A stretch of 64,000 bases of DNA from Bacteroidales bacterium (GCA_017449975.1 JAFSYK010000044.1:1-64000), one strand, 5' to 3'. Shown: positions 1-8,392, numbered from the stretch's first letter. The notes: generated by a model from the sequence alone, not told the origin. Program-made: numbers and translations.

Positions 1-107
1 AGGCCGCGGGCCTGGAAGTAGTTGTTCATGTCGAGGTACAGATAGGCGGAGTACAGCTCTTTATTGATTTGCTCGTTGAGCAGGTCGGCAACTTTTTTGT
101 TAAGCAT
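1..107 (-). CDS. ftnA: Non-heme ferritin, N-terminal part (cut by window edge)
   Basis: The reading frame starts with MLNKKVADLLNEQINKELYS and stays open to the window edge, giving 35 residues. This is helix A of a bacterial 24-mer ferritin. Glu17 falls where the ferroxidase-centre glutamate sits in FtnA. The protein would oxidise and store iron in the cytoplasm. It lies next to rubredoxin and flavodiiron genes, a common oxidative-stress grouping in anaerobes. The rest of the gene is outside the window, so the remaining iron ligands cannot be checked. Confidence 0.88.
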   Translation of the reverse strand, partial: MLNKKVADLLNEQINKELYSAYLYLDMNNYFQARG

Positions 108-126
108 AATTAATTGATTATTGTGG

Positions 127-191
127 GGGCGTACCCCCGTGTACGCCCGTAATGATATTTCTTGGAAGAGGGCGTACACGGGGGTACGCCC
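127..191. repeat. REPIN-like pair of inverted REP hairpins
   Basis: Two 22-nt hairpins lie in opposite orientation, 21 nt apart. Copy one (127-148) has stem GGGCGTAC/GTACGCCC and loop CCCCGT. Copy two (170-191) has the same stem and loop ACGGGG, so it is the exact reverse complement. Single copies lie at 3046-3067 and 17992-18013. An inverted pair of REPs is the layout called a REPIN. Confidence 0.85.
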
Positions 192-198
192 TTACAAA

Positions 199-357
199 TT
201 ATTTTTTCTCGAAATCCTCTTTGCCGACACCGCAGAGGGGGCAGACCCAGTCGGCGGGGAGATCTTCAAATTTGGTACCGGGGGCGATGCCGTTGTCGGG
301 GTCGCCCTTTGCGGGGTCATACTCATACCCGCAGATGGTGCATACGTACTTTTCCAT
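199..357 (-). CDS. rub: Rubredoxin
   Basis: A 52-residue protein with the four iron-binding cysteines in the standard places: Cys6 and Cys9 (CTICGY) and Cys39 and Cys42 (CPLCG). The segment between them ([19 protein letters not shown]) is typical of rubredoxin, and the length is exactly that of small rubredoxins. It is a one-electron carrier that reduces flavodiiron proteins or rubrerythrins. It shares strand and direction with the flavin reductase-rubredoxin and flavodiiron genes upstream of it, so it is probably part of the same electron path. The REPIN-like pair begins just beyond its stop codon. Confidence 0.96.
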   Translation of the reverse strand: MEKYVCTICGYEYDPAKGDPDNGIAPGTKFEDLPADWVCPLCGVGKEDFEKK

Positions 358-398
358 AGGGTTAAAGGGTTAAAAGGTTTTAGGGTTAAAGGGTTAAA
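358..398. repeat. Period-8 tandem spacer (agggttaa units)
   Basis: The gap between the rubredoxin start and the next stop codon is filled with repeats of agggttaa, some degenerate. It is one of many short tandem arrays between genes in this window. Confidence 0.8.
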
Positions 399-1025
399 TT
401 ATTCCATCAGTTTGAAATCGCTCTTGCCGTGCTTGCACACGGGACAGACGAAGTCGTCGGGCAGCTCGTTGCCTTCGTAGACGTATCCACAGACCTCACA
501 GACCCATTTCTTCTTGTTGGAGGTTTCGAGGGTTTGCGTGTTTGAAGGTTTGGGCTTGATGTGCTCTTGGTAGTAGGCATAGGTGATGCTGGGACTGTCG
601 GTGAGCACCTTGGCCTCCATCGGCATGGCGATGAACAGGGTGTGGGTGCCGAGGTCGATACTTTTGGTGACCACACAGCTGATGACGCTGTTGATGTATT
701 TGGGCAGGTAGCGCAGACCGTTGTCGGTGCGCAGCTCCACTTCGCACTCGGCGAACTTGTCCACCGTCTTGCCGCTCTGGAAGCCGAAGTGCTGGAACGG
801 CTTCATGGTGGCCTCCTCGCTGAGGGGGCAGAGATTGAACTTCAAGGTGTGCAGCACCATGTCGTGCGTTAGGTTCTGCTTGTTGATACAGATGGCCAGC
901 TGCAGCGGATCGCTGGTGATTTGTTGTGCCACATTGATGATGCAGGCGTTGTCTTTCTCGCCCTGACGTGCCACAAGCACAAAGAGTCCGTAGCTGATAT
1001 TGAAGATGGCTTTGTCGTCGATCAT
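399..1025 (-). CDS. Flavin reductase domain fused to rubredoxin (Hrb-like)
   Basis: A 208-residue protein in two parts. Residues 1 to about 160 look like the FMN-binding split-barrel flavin reductase fold. The C-terminal 37 residues are a compact rubredoxin with CEVCGYVYEG and CPVCK cysteine pairs. The same fusion is known from the high-molecular-weight rubredoxin Hrb of acetogens, which passes electrons from NAD(P)H to the flavodiiron protein FprA. Here the flavodiiron gene lies directly upstream on the same strand, which supports that role. The linker is rich in Thr, Ser, Lys and Asn. Confidence 0.9.
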   Translation of the reverse strand: MIDDKAIFNISYGLFVLVARQGEKDNACIINVAQQITSDPLQLAICINKQNLTHDMVLHTLKFNLCPLSEEATMKPFQHFGFQSGKTVDKFAECEVELRTDNGLRYLPKYINSVISCVVTKSIDLGTHTLFIAMPMEAKVLTDSPSITYAYYQEHIKPKPSNTQTLETSNKKKWVCEVCGYVYEGNELPDDFVCPVCKHGKSDFKLME

Positions 1026-1058
1026 AGGGAAGGGTTATGGGTTATTGGTTATTGAGGG
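1026..1058. repeat. Degenerate ggttattg spacer
   Basis: Short AT-rich near-repeats of gggttat and ggttattg fill the 33-nt gap between the flavodiiron and flavin reductase genes. Confidence 0.6.
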
Positions 1059-2276
1059 TTAAGAATGAGGGACTGTTTCCACCAGCAGGTCGGCCAGTGC
1101 TGTGAGTTGTTGCTCCTGGGCGGGCTGCATGGCGCTCTTCAGCGTGAGGGTGTCGCCTACGAGGGTGATGTCCTTCATCTGCTCCAGCTCGGCACGCATC
1201 AGCTTGCCACTCTGCGGTGCCCAGCTGCCGTTCTCGATGAGTGCCACGGTGCGCCGCTGCCAGCCGTGCGCCTTCAGGTCGAGCAGCAGGTTCTCCATGG
1301 GGGTGAAGATACCGTTGTTGTAGGTGCTGGAGGCCAGTACAACATGGCTCACGCGGAAGCATTCGGCCACCAGCTCGCTGACGTGCGTGCGACTGGCGTC
1401 GTAGGCTTTGATGTTCTTTACACCACGTTCAGCCAGCAGGGTACCCAGACGCAGGGCGGCCGACTCGGTGTGGCCGTAGATGCTGCCGTAGACAATCACC
1501 ACGCCCTTTTCTTCGGGCTCGTAGCGGCTCCACACGTCGTGCTTGCCGATGAAATAGGACAGGTTCTCACGCCACACGGGGCCGTGTAACGGACATATCA
1601 GCTGGATGTCCAGCGTGGCGGCTTTCTTCAGCACATTCTGCACCTGCACGCCGTATTTGCCTACGATGTTGATGAAGTAGCGGCGGGCGTCGTCGATCCA
1701 TTCCGTCTCGAAGTTCACCTCATCGGCATAGAGGTTGCCACTCAGCGCGCCGAAGGTGCCAAAGGCATCGGCCGAGAAGAGTACCTTGTCGGTCTGGTCG
1801 TAGGTCATCATCACCTCGGGCCAGTGTACCATGGGAGCCATGACGAACGACAGCGTGTGTCGACCCGTGCAGAGCGTGTCGCCCTCTTTGACGGTTTTTA
1901 TCTCCGGCGCATCCGCATGATCCAGCAGCACTCCGAACTGTTTTATCATCTGTTCGGCTTTGGCCGAGCAGATGAGGGTGCATTGCGGATATCGAATCAG
2001 CAGCGGCTGGATGAGGGCGGCGTGGTCGGGCTCCATGTGGTTGACAACGAGGTAGTCGAGCGGACGGCCGTTGAGGGCGGCGGTCAGGTTCTCGAAGAAC
2101 TGTTCCCCTACGGTGGCATCGGCTGTGTCCAGCAGAACGGTCTTGTCGTCGCACAGCAGGTAGCTGTTGTACGACACCCCACGCGGGATGGGATAGACGT
2201 TCTCAAACAGGGAGTTGCGGCGGTCGCTTACGCCGATGTAGTAGAGGTCGGGATGTATCTGTCGTATGTTGTGCAT
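1059..2276 (-). CDS. fprA: Flavodiiron protein (oxygen/NO reductase)
   Basis: A protein of about 405 residues with an N-terminal metallo-beta-lactamase-like domain holding the diiron site, and a C-terminal flavodoxin domain (from about residue 255, VVIVYGSIYGHTESAA). The diiron motif HMEPDH gives His80, Glu82, Asp84 and His85, as in this family. It reduces O2 or NO to harmless products using electrons from rubredoxin. The start at MHNIRQIHPD fits family length better than an upstream start 13 codons earlier, and a TATCTTTG-type -7 box lies about 30 nt upstream. It heads a run with the flavin reductase-rubredoxin fusion and rubredoxin. Confidence 0.95.
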   Translation of the reverse strand: MHNIRQIHPDLYYIGVSDRRNSLFENVYPIPRGVSYNSYLLCDDKTVLLDTADATVGEQFFENLTAALNGRPLDYLVVNHMEPDHAALIQPLLIRYPQCTLICSAKAEQMIKQFGVLLDHADAPEIKTVKEGDTLCTGRHTLSFVMAPMVHWPEVMMTYDQTDKVLFSADAFGTFGALSGNLYADEVNFETEWIDDARRYFINIVGKYGVQVQNVLKKAATLDIQLICPLHGPVWRENLSYFIGKHDVWSRYEPEEKGVVIVYGSIYGHTESAALRLGTLLAERGVKNIKAYDASRTHVSELVAECFRVSHVVLASSTYNNGIFTPMENLLLDLKAHGWQRRTVALIENGSWAPQSGKLMRAELEQMKDITLVGDTLTLKSAMQPAQEQQLTALADLLVETVPHS

Positions 2277-2304
2277 CGTTTGAATGATGATGTTTTTATG
2301 AGAG

Positions 2305-2350
2305 CAAAGATACATTTTTTTTCGTAATTAACAAGAGTTTCTTATCTTTG
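2305..2350. promoter_or_regulatory. Divergent promoters between fprA and cutC
   Basis: The minus strand has TATCTTTG at 2305-2312 with CTTG at 2332-2335, 19 nt away, facing fprA. The plus strand has TATCTTTG at 2343-2350 facing cutC, with start codon at 2371. Both match the Bacteroidetes -7 consensus TAnnTTTG. Confidence 0.7.
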
Positions 2351-2370
2351 TAGGAAAGAATTGACCCTTT

Positions 2371-3045
2371 ATGATACAAGTAGAGATATGTTGTAATTCC
2401 ATTGCATCGGCTACCGCCGCCAAGGCGGGCGGTGCCACACGCATCGAGCTCTGCCGCGACCTGGAGTGCGGCGGCCTCACCCCCTCCGACGAGGAGATAG
2501 CCTATTGTATCTCCGAGCTGGGGCTGCGCACCCATGTGCTGGTGCGTCCGCGTGCGGGCAATTTCTGCTATACCGAGGCGGAACGGATGGTGATGATGGA
2601 GTCGATCAAGCGCTGCAAGGCGCTGGGCGCCGCCGCCGTGGTGCTGGGCATCCTCACCGAGGAGGGCAGGGTGGATGTCGAACTGACACGTCGCATGGTG
2701 CTGCTGGCGTCGCCGATGGAGGTGACATTCCACCGCGCCTTCGACGAGGCGCTGGAGGACCCGGTGGAGGCATTGTGGGATGTGACGGCGGCACGCTGTC
2801 ACCGACTGCTTACCTCCGGTCAGCGGTCCACGGCGCTGGAGGGCGCTGCGGTCATCCGTTCGCTGGTGGGCGAGACCGGTGTCAAGATACTTGCCGGTGG
2901 CGGCGTGACGCCCGCCAACGTGCGTCAGCTGCTGCAGGACACCGGCGTGGAAGAGGTGCACGCCAGCTGCAAGACCACGCTCCCCGACGGCACCCTCGTC
3001 ACCGATCCCGAGACAGTAAGGAGGCTGATGGAAGAGGTGCGGTAG
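2371..3045 (+). CDS. cutC: CutC family protein
   Basis: A 224-residue TIM-barrel protein matching the CutC family along its length: N-terminal VEICCNS, central LVRPRAGNFCY, then MEVTFHRAFDE, LLTSG and the glycine-rich ILAGGGV near the end. CutC was first linked to copper tolerance in E. coli, but its biochemical role is unclear. It is cytoplasmic, and nothing nearby is copper-specific, although a metal efflux operon lies further along. It has its own upstream -7 box, and a REP hairpin begins right after its stop codon. Confidence 0.93.
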   Translation: MIQVEICCNSIASATAAKAGGATRIELCRDLECGGLTPSDEEIAYCISELGLRTHVLVRPRAGNFCYTEAERMVMMESIKRCKALGAAAVVLGILTEEGRVDVELTRRMVLLASPMEVTFHRAFDEALEDPVEALWDVTAARCHRLLTSGQRSTALEGAAVIRSLVGETGVKILAGGGVTPANVRQLLQDTGVEEVHASCKTTLPDGTLVTDPETVRRLMEEVR

Positions 3046-3067
3046 GGGCGTACCCCCGTGTACGCCC
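3046..3067. repeat. REP hairpin, single copy
   Basis: Identical to the first REP at 127-148 (stem GGGCGTAC/GTACGCCC, loop CCCCGT). It begins at the base after the cutC stop codon, so it may act as a 3' hairpin for that transcript. Confidence 0.85.
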
Positions 3068-3096
3068 GAATGAAAAAGTAGTTAAGGCAAATGGGA

Positions 3097-3150
3097 AATT
3101 ATAGGACTAATCAGACCAATTGGACCTATAGGACCAATCCTCCCTCAAAA
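3097..3150. repeat. Period-9 spacer (ggaccaatt/ggacctata family)
   Basis: Near-repeats of 9 nt built from gaccaattg and gacctatag fill the upstream region of the transglutaminase gene. The same family recurs at 13414-13455, 44917-44972 and 52100-52172. Confidence 0.75.
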
Positions 3151-3164
3151 AATCTCCCCAGATT

Positions 3165-5807
3165 ATGAAAAGAATTCTGACACTTGTGATGGGCGTGCTG
3201 CTGTTGGCAGCCTGCCAGCGCGACCCGCATTTCATCACCGACAAGGACTACCGCAACGAAGTCCACGCAGACTTCGAAGCCCGTATGGCTGAATTCCCGG
3301 TCATCCATCATCAGTTGTCCTCGCTCGACACCTTGTCGCGCGCCGAGCGAGAGGCCATGGAGTTTCTCTACGCCTATATGCCCTACAGCGACCTGGCGGA
3401 CTACGATCCGGCCTTCTTCCTGCAGCAGGTGCGCTACGCTTTCATGGCCCGTGAGGCGATGCCGTGGGGCAGCTCCGTGCCCGAGGATGTGTTCCGCCAC
3501 TTCGTGCTGGTCTACCGTGTCAACAACGAGAATCTCGACACCGCCCGCAGGGTCTTCTTCCACGAGCTGAAGGAGCGTGTAGCGGGGCTGTCCATGGAGG
3601 AGGCTGCCCTGGAGGTTAACCACTGGTGCCACGAACATGTGGCCTACCGTGCCAGCGACAGCCGCACCTCGGCGCCGCTGGCCACCCTGCGCACCTCATT
3701 GGGCCGCTGCGGTGAGGAGAGCACCTTCGCCGTTACGGCGCTGCGCGCCGTGGGCATACCGGCGCGTCAGTGCTACACGCCGCGCTGGGCACACTGCGAC
3801 GACAATCACGCCTGGGTGGAGGTCTTTGTCGACGGCGAGTGGAAGTTCCTCGGGGCCTGCGAGCCCGACCCCAAGCTCAACATGGGCTGGTTCGCCGTGC
3901 CCGCTACCCGCTGCATGATGGTGCACAGCAAGGCCTTCGGTAAATACAAGGGCGACGAAGAGGTGGTGAAACGCACGGGACTCTATAGCGAGCTCAACCT
4001 GCTGTCGCACTACGCCCCTACACGCCGTGTCACCGTCACGGTGCAGGACAAGAGTGGCAAGCCGCTATCGGGTGCGCAGGTGAAGTTCAAGCTCTACAAC
4101 TACGCCGAGTACTACACCCTTGCCACCATGACCGCCGATGCCGAAGGCCGTGCCTCGCTGACCACCGGCCTGGGCGATTTGTTGATATGGGCCAGCGACG
4201 GAAGCCGCTACGTTTTCGACAAACTGGATGTCCGCCAGGACAGCACCATGACACTGGTACTGTCAGATAAGTCTGACCCGTCCGACACCTATCTCTTCGA
4301 AATAGTGCCGCCGGAGGCGGGCAGTCCCAAGGAGACCGCCACTGACGAGGAGACCGCCGACAACGCCCGTCGACTGGCCTACGAGGACTCGCTGCGCAAC
4401 GCCTACACCGCCACCTTCCCGACAAAAGACAACTATAAGCAATACCTGAAGCCCAATCCCAACCTCACCGACGAACAGGCTTGGGAAATTATCCGCAAAA
4501 GCGAGGGCAATTATGCCGAGATTATCAAGTTTCTCAACAACCACGCGGAAGAGAACTCGGCGATAGCTGGTGAAACGAAAGCCACCTGTATTAGCTGTTC
4601 TGATGATTTTATCATAAGTTGGAACGCATTTTATGATTACCTTTGCTCGTTCAGCGACAAGGATTTAAGAGACATCACCGCCGAGGTGTTGGAAGCCCAT
4701 TGGGTGGTGCCCCCCATGCATCCGATGGCAAATGAATATGGCCCCTACAGGAAGGGAGGCCTCCCTGCCCGCATCAGCAACGAGAAGGTGCGGCCATACC
4801 GTGAGGAGCTGGCTTGCTTCAAGGGCATGACCGCCGAGGAAATCAGGCAGTGGGTGATAGACAGCATCACGATTGACGACAGCAGCAACTATTACAACTG
4901 TCCCATCTCGCCGGTGGGAGTCTACAAGCTGCGCCATGCCGACCGACACAGCCGCGACATCTTCTTCGTGGCCGCCTGTCGTGCCGCCGCCCTCCCCGCC
5001 TACCTCGACAACGCCACCAACACTATCTACGTATGGAATCACAATGCCTGGCAAAAGTCTGACTGGTCCGACCTGTCCGAACCGTCCGACAAGTCTAACC
5101 GGGTCCGCCTCACCCTCACCTACCATGGCAAAGAGCCCGCCAAGCCTATCTATTGGCCGCACTTCACGCTGGCCAAGCTGGAGAACGGTGACCTGCGCAC
5201 TTTCGATTTCGAGGACGACAGCCGCATGGCTACGTTCCCTGCCGCCATCGAGCTGGAGCCTGGCACCTACTGTCTCTCCACCGGCAACCGCTACCCCGAC
5301 GGGACTGTGCGCTCGCGTCTGGAGTTCTTCGAAATCCATGTCGGCGAAACCCTCACCAAAGAGATTGTCCTTTTGCCTCTGGAAGACAAAAATTCTCAAT
5401 CCTCAACGCTCAACCCCCATTGGGAGTTGTTCGACGGCATCGAGCTGTGGGACTATGCCGGCAAATCGGGCATGCTCTACATCAATCTCGGCAACTACGG
5501 CGAGCCGTCGAAGCACCTCGTGGTGGAGTTGAAGAACCATCAGAATGAGATGAAGCAGTGGGGTGGCATGACTTTCCTGGTGGGTCCCGCCACCGTCGAC
5601 ATGCTGTCGTGGCGACTGGTGAATACCGACCTCGCCAATCAGCGTGGCAATCTGGAGACACAGATTGTCTCGGCACTGAAACTGAAACTTTCGTCGTCCG
5701 ATTACCCGTTGGTGGCGCTCATCGACAAAGAGGGGCGTATCCGCTACCACAGCACGGGCTACAAGATTGGCGTGATAGAACAGGTGCTGAAAGCCGCCAA
5801 GCGATAA
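3165..5807 (+). CDS. Transglutaminase-domain lipoprotein
   Basis: An 880-residue protein with a lipoprotein signal (MKRILTLVMGVLLLAAC). A transglutaminase-like core spans about residues 130-240. Its probable triad is the Cys of RCGEES (near 182), the His of DNHAWVEV (near 215) and the Asp of CEPDP (near 232). An Ig-like or carboxypeptidase-regulatory segment follows, then a second half with a similar CPISPVGVYKLRHAD region. It is probably anchored in the outer membrane or periplasm, and may be a protease or cross-linking enzyme. Two in-frame stretches, LSDKSDPSDT and KSDWSDLSEPSDKSN, are encoded by 9-bp repeats seen elsewhere between genes. Confidence 0.85.
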   Translation: MKRILTLVMGVLLLAACQRDPHFITDKDYRNEVHADFEARMAEFPVIHHQLSSLDTLSRAEREAMEFLYAYMPYSDLADYDPAFFLQQVRYAFMAREAMPWGSSVPEDVFRHFVLVYRVNNENLDTARRVFFHELKERVAGLSMEEAALEVNHWCHEHVAYRASDSRTSAPLATLRTSLGRCGEESTFAVTALRAVGIPARQCYTPRWAHCDDNHAWVEVFVDGEWKFLGACEPDPKLNMGWFAVPATRCMMVHSKAFGKYKGDEEVVKRTGLYSELNLLSHYAPTRRVTVTVQDKSGKPLSGAQVKFKLYNYAEYYTLATMTADAEGRASLTTGLGDLLIWASDGSRYVFDKLDVRQDSTMTLVLSDKSDPSDTYLFEIVPPEAGSPKETATDEETADNARRLAYEDSLRNAYTATFPTKDNYKQYLKPNPNLTDEQAWEIIRKSEGNYAEIIKFLNNHAEENSAIAGETKATCISCSDDFIISWNAFYDYLCSFSDKDLRDITAEVLEAHWVVPPMHPMANEYGPYRKGGLPARISNEKVRPYREELACFKGMTAEEIRQWVIDSITIDDSSNYYNCPISPVGVYKLRHADRHSRDIFFVAACRAAALPAYLDNATNTIYVWNHNAWQKSDWSDLSEPSDKSNRVRLTLTYHGKEPAKPIYWPHFTLAKLENGDLRTFDFEDDSRMATFPAAIELEPGTYCLSTGNRYPDGTVRSRLEFFEIHVGETLTKEIVLLPLEDKNSQSSTLNPHWELFDGIELWDYAGKSGMLYINLGNYGEPSKHLVVELKNHQNEMKQWGGMTFLVGPATVDMLSWRLVNTDLANQRGNLETQIVSALKLKLSSSDYPLVALIDKEGRIRYHSTGYKIGVIEQVLKAAKR
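4254..4287 (+). repeat. In-frame 9-bp repeat (gtctgaccc/gtccgacac)
   Basis: Units of the gtc-gac family inside the transglutaminase gene encode LSDKSDPSD. The same units lie between genes at 17115-17150 and 44008-44056. Confidence 0.7.
5056..5100 (+). repeat. In-frame 9-bp repeat, second copy in same gene
   Basis: Five near-perfect 9-nt units (gtctgactg, gtccgacct, gtccgaacc and so on) encode KSDWSDLSEPSDKSN in frame. Confidence 0.8.
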
Positions 5808-5810
5808 AGA

Positions 5811-5839
5811 AAGAGCCGCGCTTTTGCGCGGCTCTTTTT
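5811..5839. terminator. Bidirectional terminator between convergent genes
   Basis: An 11-bp perfect stem (AAGAGCCGCGC / GCGCGGCTCTT) with a TTTT loop is flanked by A and T runs. It serves the transglutaminase gene on plus and the DPP IV gene on minus. Confidence 0.93.
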
Positions 5840-5842
5840 GGC

Positions 5843-7867
5843 TTATTTCAGGAAGGTCTCGTAGTATTGGAATATCTTCTGGTAGAGGTGTAGCCGTTCG
5901 CGGCCGAGGACGTTGTGCTCGTGGTGTGGGTAGACGAAGTAGTCGACCTGCTTGTAGTTGTTGATGCAACGCTCGATGAATTCCAACGAGTGCTGCCACA
6001 CCACCGTGTTGTCCTCCGCGCCGTGGATGACCAGCAGACGGCCTTCGAGGTCTTTGGCTTTGTTGAGGAGGCAGTTGGCCTCGTAGCCTTCGGGGTTCTC
6101 CTGCGGGGTGTCCATATAACGCTCGCCGTACATAATCTCATACCATTTCCAGTCGATGACGGGACCGCCGGCACAGCCCACCTTGAACACTTCGGGGTGC
6201 GCCAGTTTCATGGTGATGGTCATAAAGCCGCCGAAGCTCCAGCCCTCCACGCCCATGCGGTTCTCGTCAACATAGGGCAGGCTTTTGAGGAACTTGACGC
6301 CCTCCATCTGGTCGGCCATCTCGATCTCGCCGAGGCGACGGTGTGTGCAGCTCTCGAACTCGAAGCCACGGTTGTCGGTGCCACGGTTGTCAACGGTGAA
6401 GACCACATAGCCCTGCTGGGCGAGGTACATGAAGTAGAGGTTGCCGCCACCCAGCCAGCTGTCGGTGACCAGCTGCGAGTGCGGGCCGCCATAGACGTAA
6501 ACGAGGGTGGGATATTGCTTGATTGCTTGATTGCTTGATTGCTTGATTGTGTTGGGGTCGACTCCGGGAGGTGTGATGAGGCGGTAGTAGAGATCCGTCT
6601 TACCGTCGGCTGCCTTGATGGTGCCGAGCTTCACGCCGGGCATGGCGTAGTCCTTCAGGGGGTTTTCGGCGGTATATAACGTATAGCCGATGCCGAAGGA
6701 GGCACCCTTTTTGCTGTACTTGACAGGCCAGTAGGTGGCGCTGGCGGGGACGTTAATGGATGTGTTTATGTCCACCATGGCGGTTCCGTTCTCATTTAGG
6801 ACGACGGTATGGGTGCCCTCGTCGCTGGTGAGTTGCAGCATCTCGCCGCTCTTTAGGTTCACGCGGTAGACGCCGCGTCCGGCCAGGTTGTCCTTGTTGG
6901 CATAGATAAAGATATTCTCGCCTTTCTTGTCGAACTGGATGAAGCCCTCGACTTCGTACTCACCCTTGGTCACCTGCTTCACCAACGTGCCGTCGAGTTT
7001 ATACAGGTACAGGTGCTTGTAGCCGTCGCGCATCGAATACCATAGGAACTGGTCGCCTTTGGGGGTGAATATCATGGGCTCGCAGGGCTCCACATAGCGG
7101 GGGTTCTCCTCCTCGAAGAGCACTTTGACGAGCTTGCCGCTCACGGCGTCGTACTGCTCCAGCCACATGTGGTTCTGCTCACGGTTGATCTTGGCGATGA
7201 AGACAAATTTCTCATCGGGGCTCCAAGCGATGTTGGTGAGGTACATCTCGCGCTCGTGGACGGTAGTATCCTTGCGGGTGTCAAGGTAGACAAGCTTCTC
7301 GGTCTTGGTGTCCCATACGCCCACGGTCACCTCGTGGCTCTTCATTCCGGCCATGGGGTACTTGATGGGTTTGGGTTCTGCCTCGCGGGCTTTGGTGTTT
7401 ACCAGCGGGTAGTCCACCACCATGCTCTGGTCCATGCGGTAGAAAGCCAGGCGGCTGCGCTTGGGCGACCAGAAGAGGCCGCCGTCGATGCCGAACTCAT
7501 TGCGGTGCACGCTCTCGCCCAGGACAATGTTGTAGCCGTCGCCCTTCTCGACGAACTGGCCGTCGACATAGAGGCTGCCCTCCTCGAAGGTCACACGTTC
7601 CTTCTTCTCGGGACGCACTATGCCCTTGTACTGCTCTTTTTCGGCGGCGGTCATGGCACGTTCCTCCCGTCCGTTGAAGAGCATATAGGCTGTGTCCTTC
7701 ATGTACATCACCTGGTCGGTGCCGGGCACAAAAGTGAAGCCGCGCATCTCCCGCTGCGGGTAGAGGCTGCGGTCCATCAGCTGGTCCCACTGCAGCAGTT
7801 TCTGTCCCTGTGCCATCATTGTGGCGGCGCACATCACCGCTGCCAATGTCAGTAAAATCTTTCTCAT
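5843..7867 (-). CDS. S9 family dipeptidyl-peptidase IV-like protease
   Basis: A 674-residue exported peptidase. A signal peptide (MRKILLTLAAVMCAATMMAQ) leads into a DPP IV N-terminal beta-propeller and a C-terminal alpha/beta-hydrolase domain. The nucleophile motif is GWSFGGF, with AEDNTV and HHEHNV giving the probable Asp and His of the triad. It would release X-Pro dipeptides from peptides in the periplasm or at the surface. An in-frame 8-bp tandem repeat (6514-6549) adds NTIKQSSNQAIKQ just before the conserved VYVYGGPHSQ that opens the catalytic domain. It converges on the transglutaminase gene with a shared terminator. Confidence 0.94.
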   Translation of the reverse strand: MRKILLTLAAVMCAATMMAQGQKLLQWDQLMDRSLYPQREMRGFTFVPGTDQVMYMKDTAYMLFNGREERAMTAAEKEQYKGIVRPEKKERVTFEEGSLYVDGQFVEKGDGYNIVLGESVHRNEFGIDGGLFWSPKRSRLAFYRMDQSMVVDYPLVNTKAREAEPKPIKYPMAGMKSHEVTVGVWDTKTEKLVYLDTRKDTTVHEREMYLTNIAWSPDEKFVFIAKINREQNHMWLEQYDAVSGKLVKVLFEEENPRYVEPCEPMIFTPKGDQFLWYSMRDGYKHLYLYKLDGTLVKQVTKGEYEVEGFIQFDKKGENIFIYANKDNLAGRGVYRVNLKSGEMLQLTSDEGTHTVVLNENGTAMVDINTSINVPASATYWPVKYSKKGASFGIGYTLYTAENPLKDYAMPGVKLGTIKAADGKTDLYYRLITPPGVDPNTIKQSSNQAIKQYPTLVYVYGGPHSQLVTDSWLGGGNLYFMYLAQQGYVVFTVDNRGTDNRGFEFESCTHRRLGEIEMADQMEGVKFLKSLPYVDENRMGVEGWSFGGFMTITMKLAHPEVFKVGCAGGPVIDWKWYEIMYGERYMDTPQENPEGYEANCLLNKAKDLEGRLLVIHGAEDNTVVWQHSLEFIERCINNYKQVDYFVYPHHEHNVLGRERLHLYQKIFQYYETFLK
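6514..6549 (-). repeat. In-frame 8-bp tandem repeat (attgcttg x4)
   Basis: Four perfect attgcttg units plus a partial one lie inside the DPP IV gene. The same unit, read as caagcaat, forms the array at 57632-57722. Confidence 0.92.
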
Positions 7868-7904
7868 ATCTCTGTGTATCTTTTTTCTCTGTTAATCTAT
7901 TCTC

Positions 7905-7994
7905 CTGCTTCGCGAGATCTCGTTGATCTTGTAGATTTTCTGCTTGCGCAAGCCTTCTATAAGATCTACGGGATCTCTGCCCGCAGGGCAAGGA
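7905..7994. repeat. Modular hairpin / gatctacaa repeat, left of GxxExxY gene
   Basis: This stretch combines ctcctgcttcgcgag, 9-nt gatct units, a perfect palindrome (GCTTGCGCAAGC) and a 34-nt terminal module at 7961-7994 with hairpin GCCC-GCA-GGGC. The terminal module is repeated directly at 8393-8426. Confidence 0.8.
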
Positions 7995-7996
7995 TA

Positions 7997-8368
7997 TCAA
8001 ATAGTCACACGTCTCAAACCTTTTTTGAAATCATACTCCCCAAAGTTGACGAGGAGTCCCTCTTCTTTATCCATCAACTTAAGGTATGTACGCAACTGTT
8101 TATAAAACACATCTTTTATTTCCTCAACGGATTTTAGCTCCACGATCAACTCATCTTCCACAAGTAAATCTATTCGTAAATCATCACCCACAGGCGCTCC
8201 TTTGTACAATATTGGGATATTTACCTGTGATTGCACTTTCAGTCCACGCAACTCTATCTCTCGAATCATCGCCTTTTCGTACACAGATTCAAGTAAACCA
8301 GGTCCGAAATAGCTGTAAACCTCCATTGCGGCCCCTCGAACTTGATATTTTATTTCATCAAAATCCAT
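7997..8368 (-). CDS. GxxExxY family protein (putative PD-(D/E)XK nuclease fold)
   Basis: A 123-residue protein with the family signature GLLESVYEKAM (G-x-x-E-x-x-Y) near residues 24-34. Further along are DLRIDLLVEDELIVELKSVE, which resembles the D...E-x-K core of PD-(D/E)XK nucleases, and NFGEYDFKKGLRRV at the end. The cellular function of the family is not established. The gene is closely bracketed by 34-nt direct repeats that differ at two positions; its stop codon is 3 nt from one and its start 25 nt from the other. This suggests it could move as a unit. Confidence 0.9.
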   Translation of the reverse strand: MDFDEIKYQVRGAAMEVYSYFGPGLLESVYEKAMIREIELRGLKVQSQVNIPILYKGAPVGDDLRIDLLVEDELIVELKSVEEIKDVFYKQLRTYLKLMDKEEGLLVNFGEYDFKKGLRRVTI

Positions 8369-8392
8369 TGTTGTTGCGTTAGCAAAATCAAC

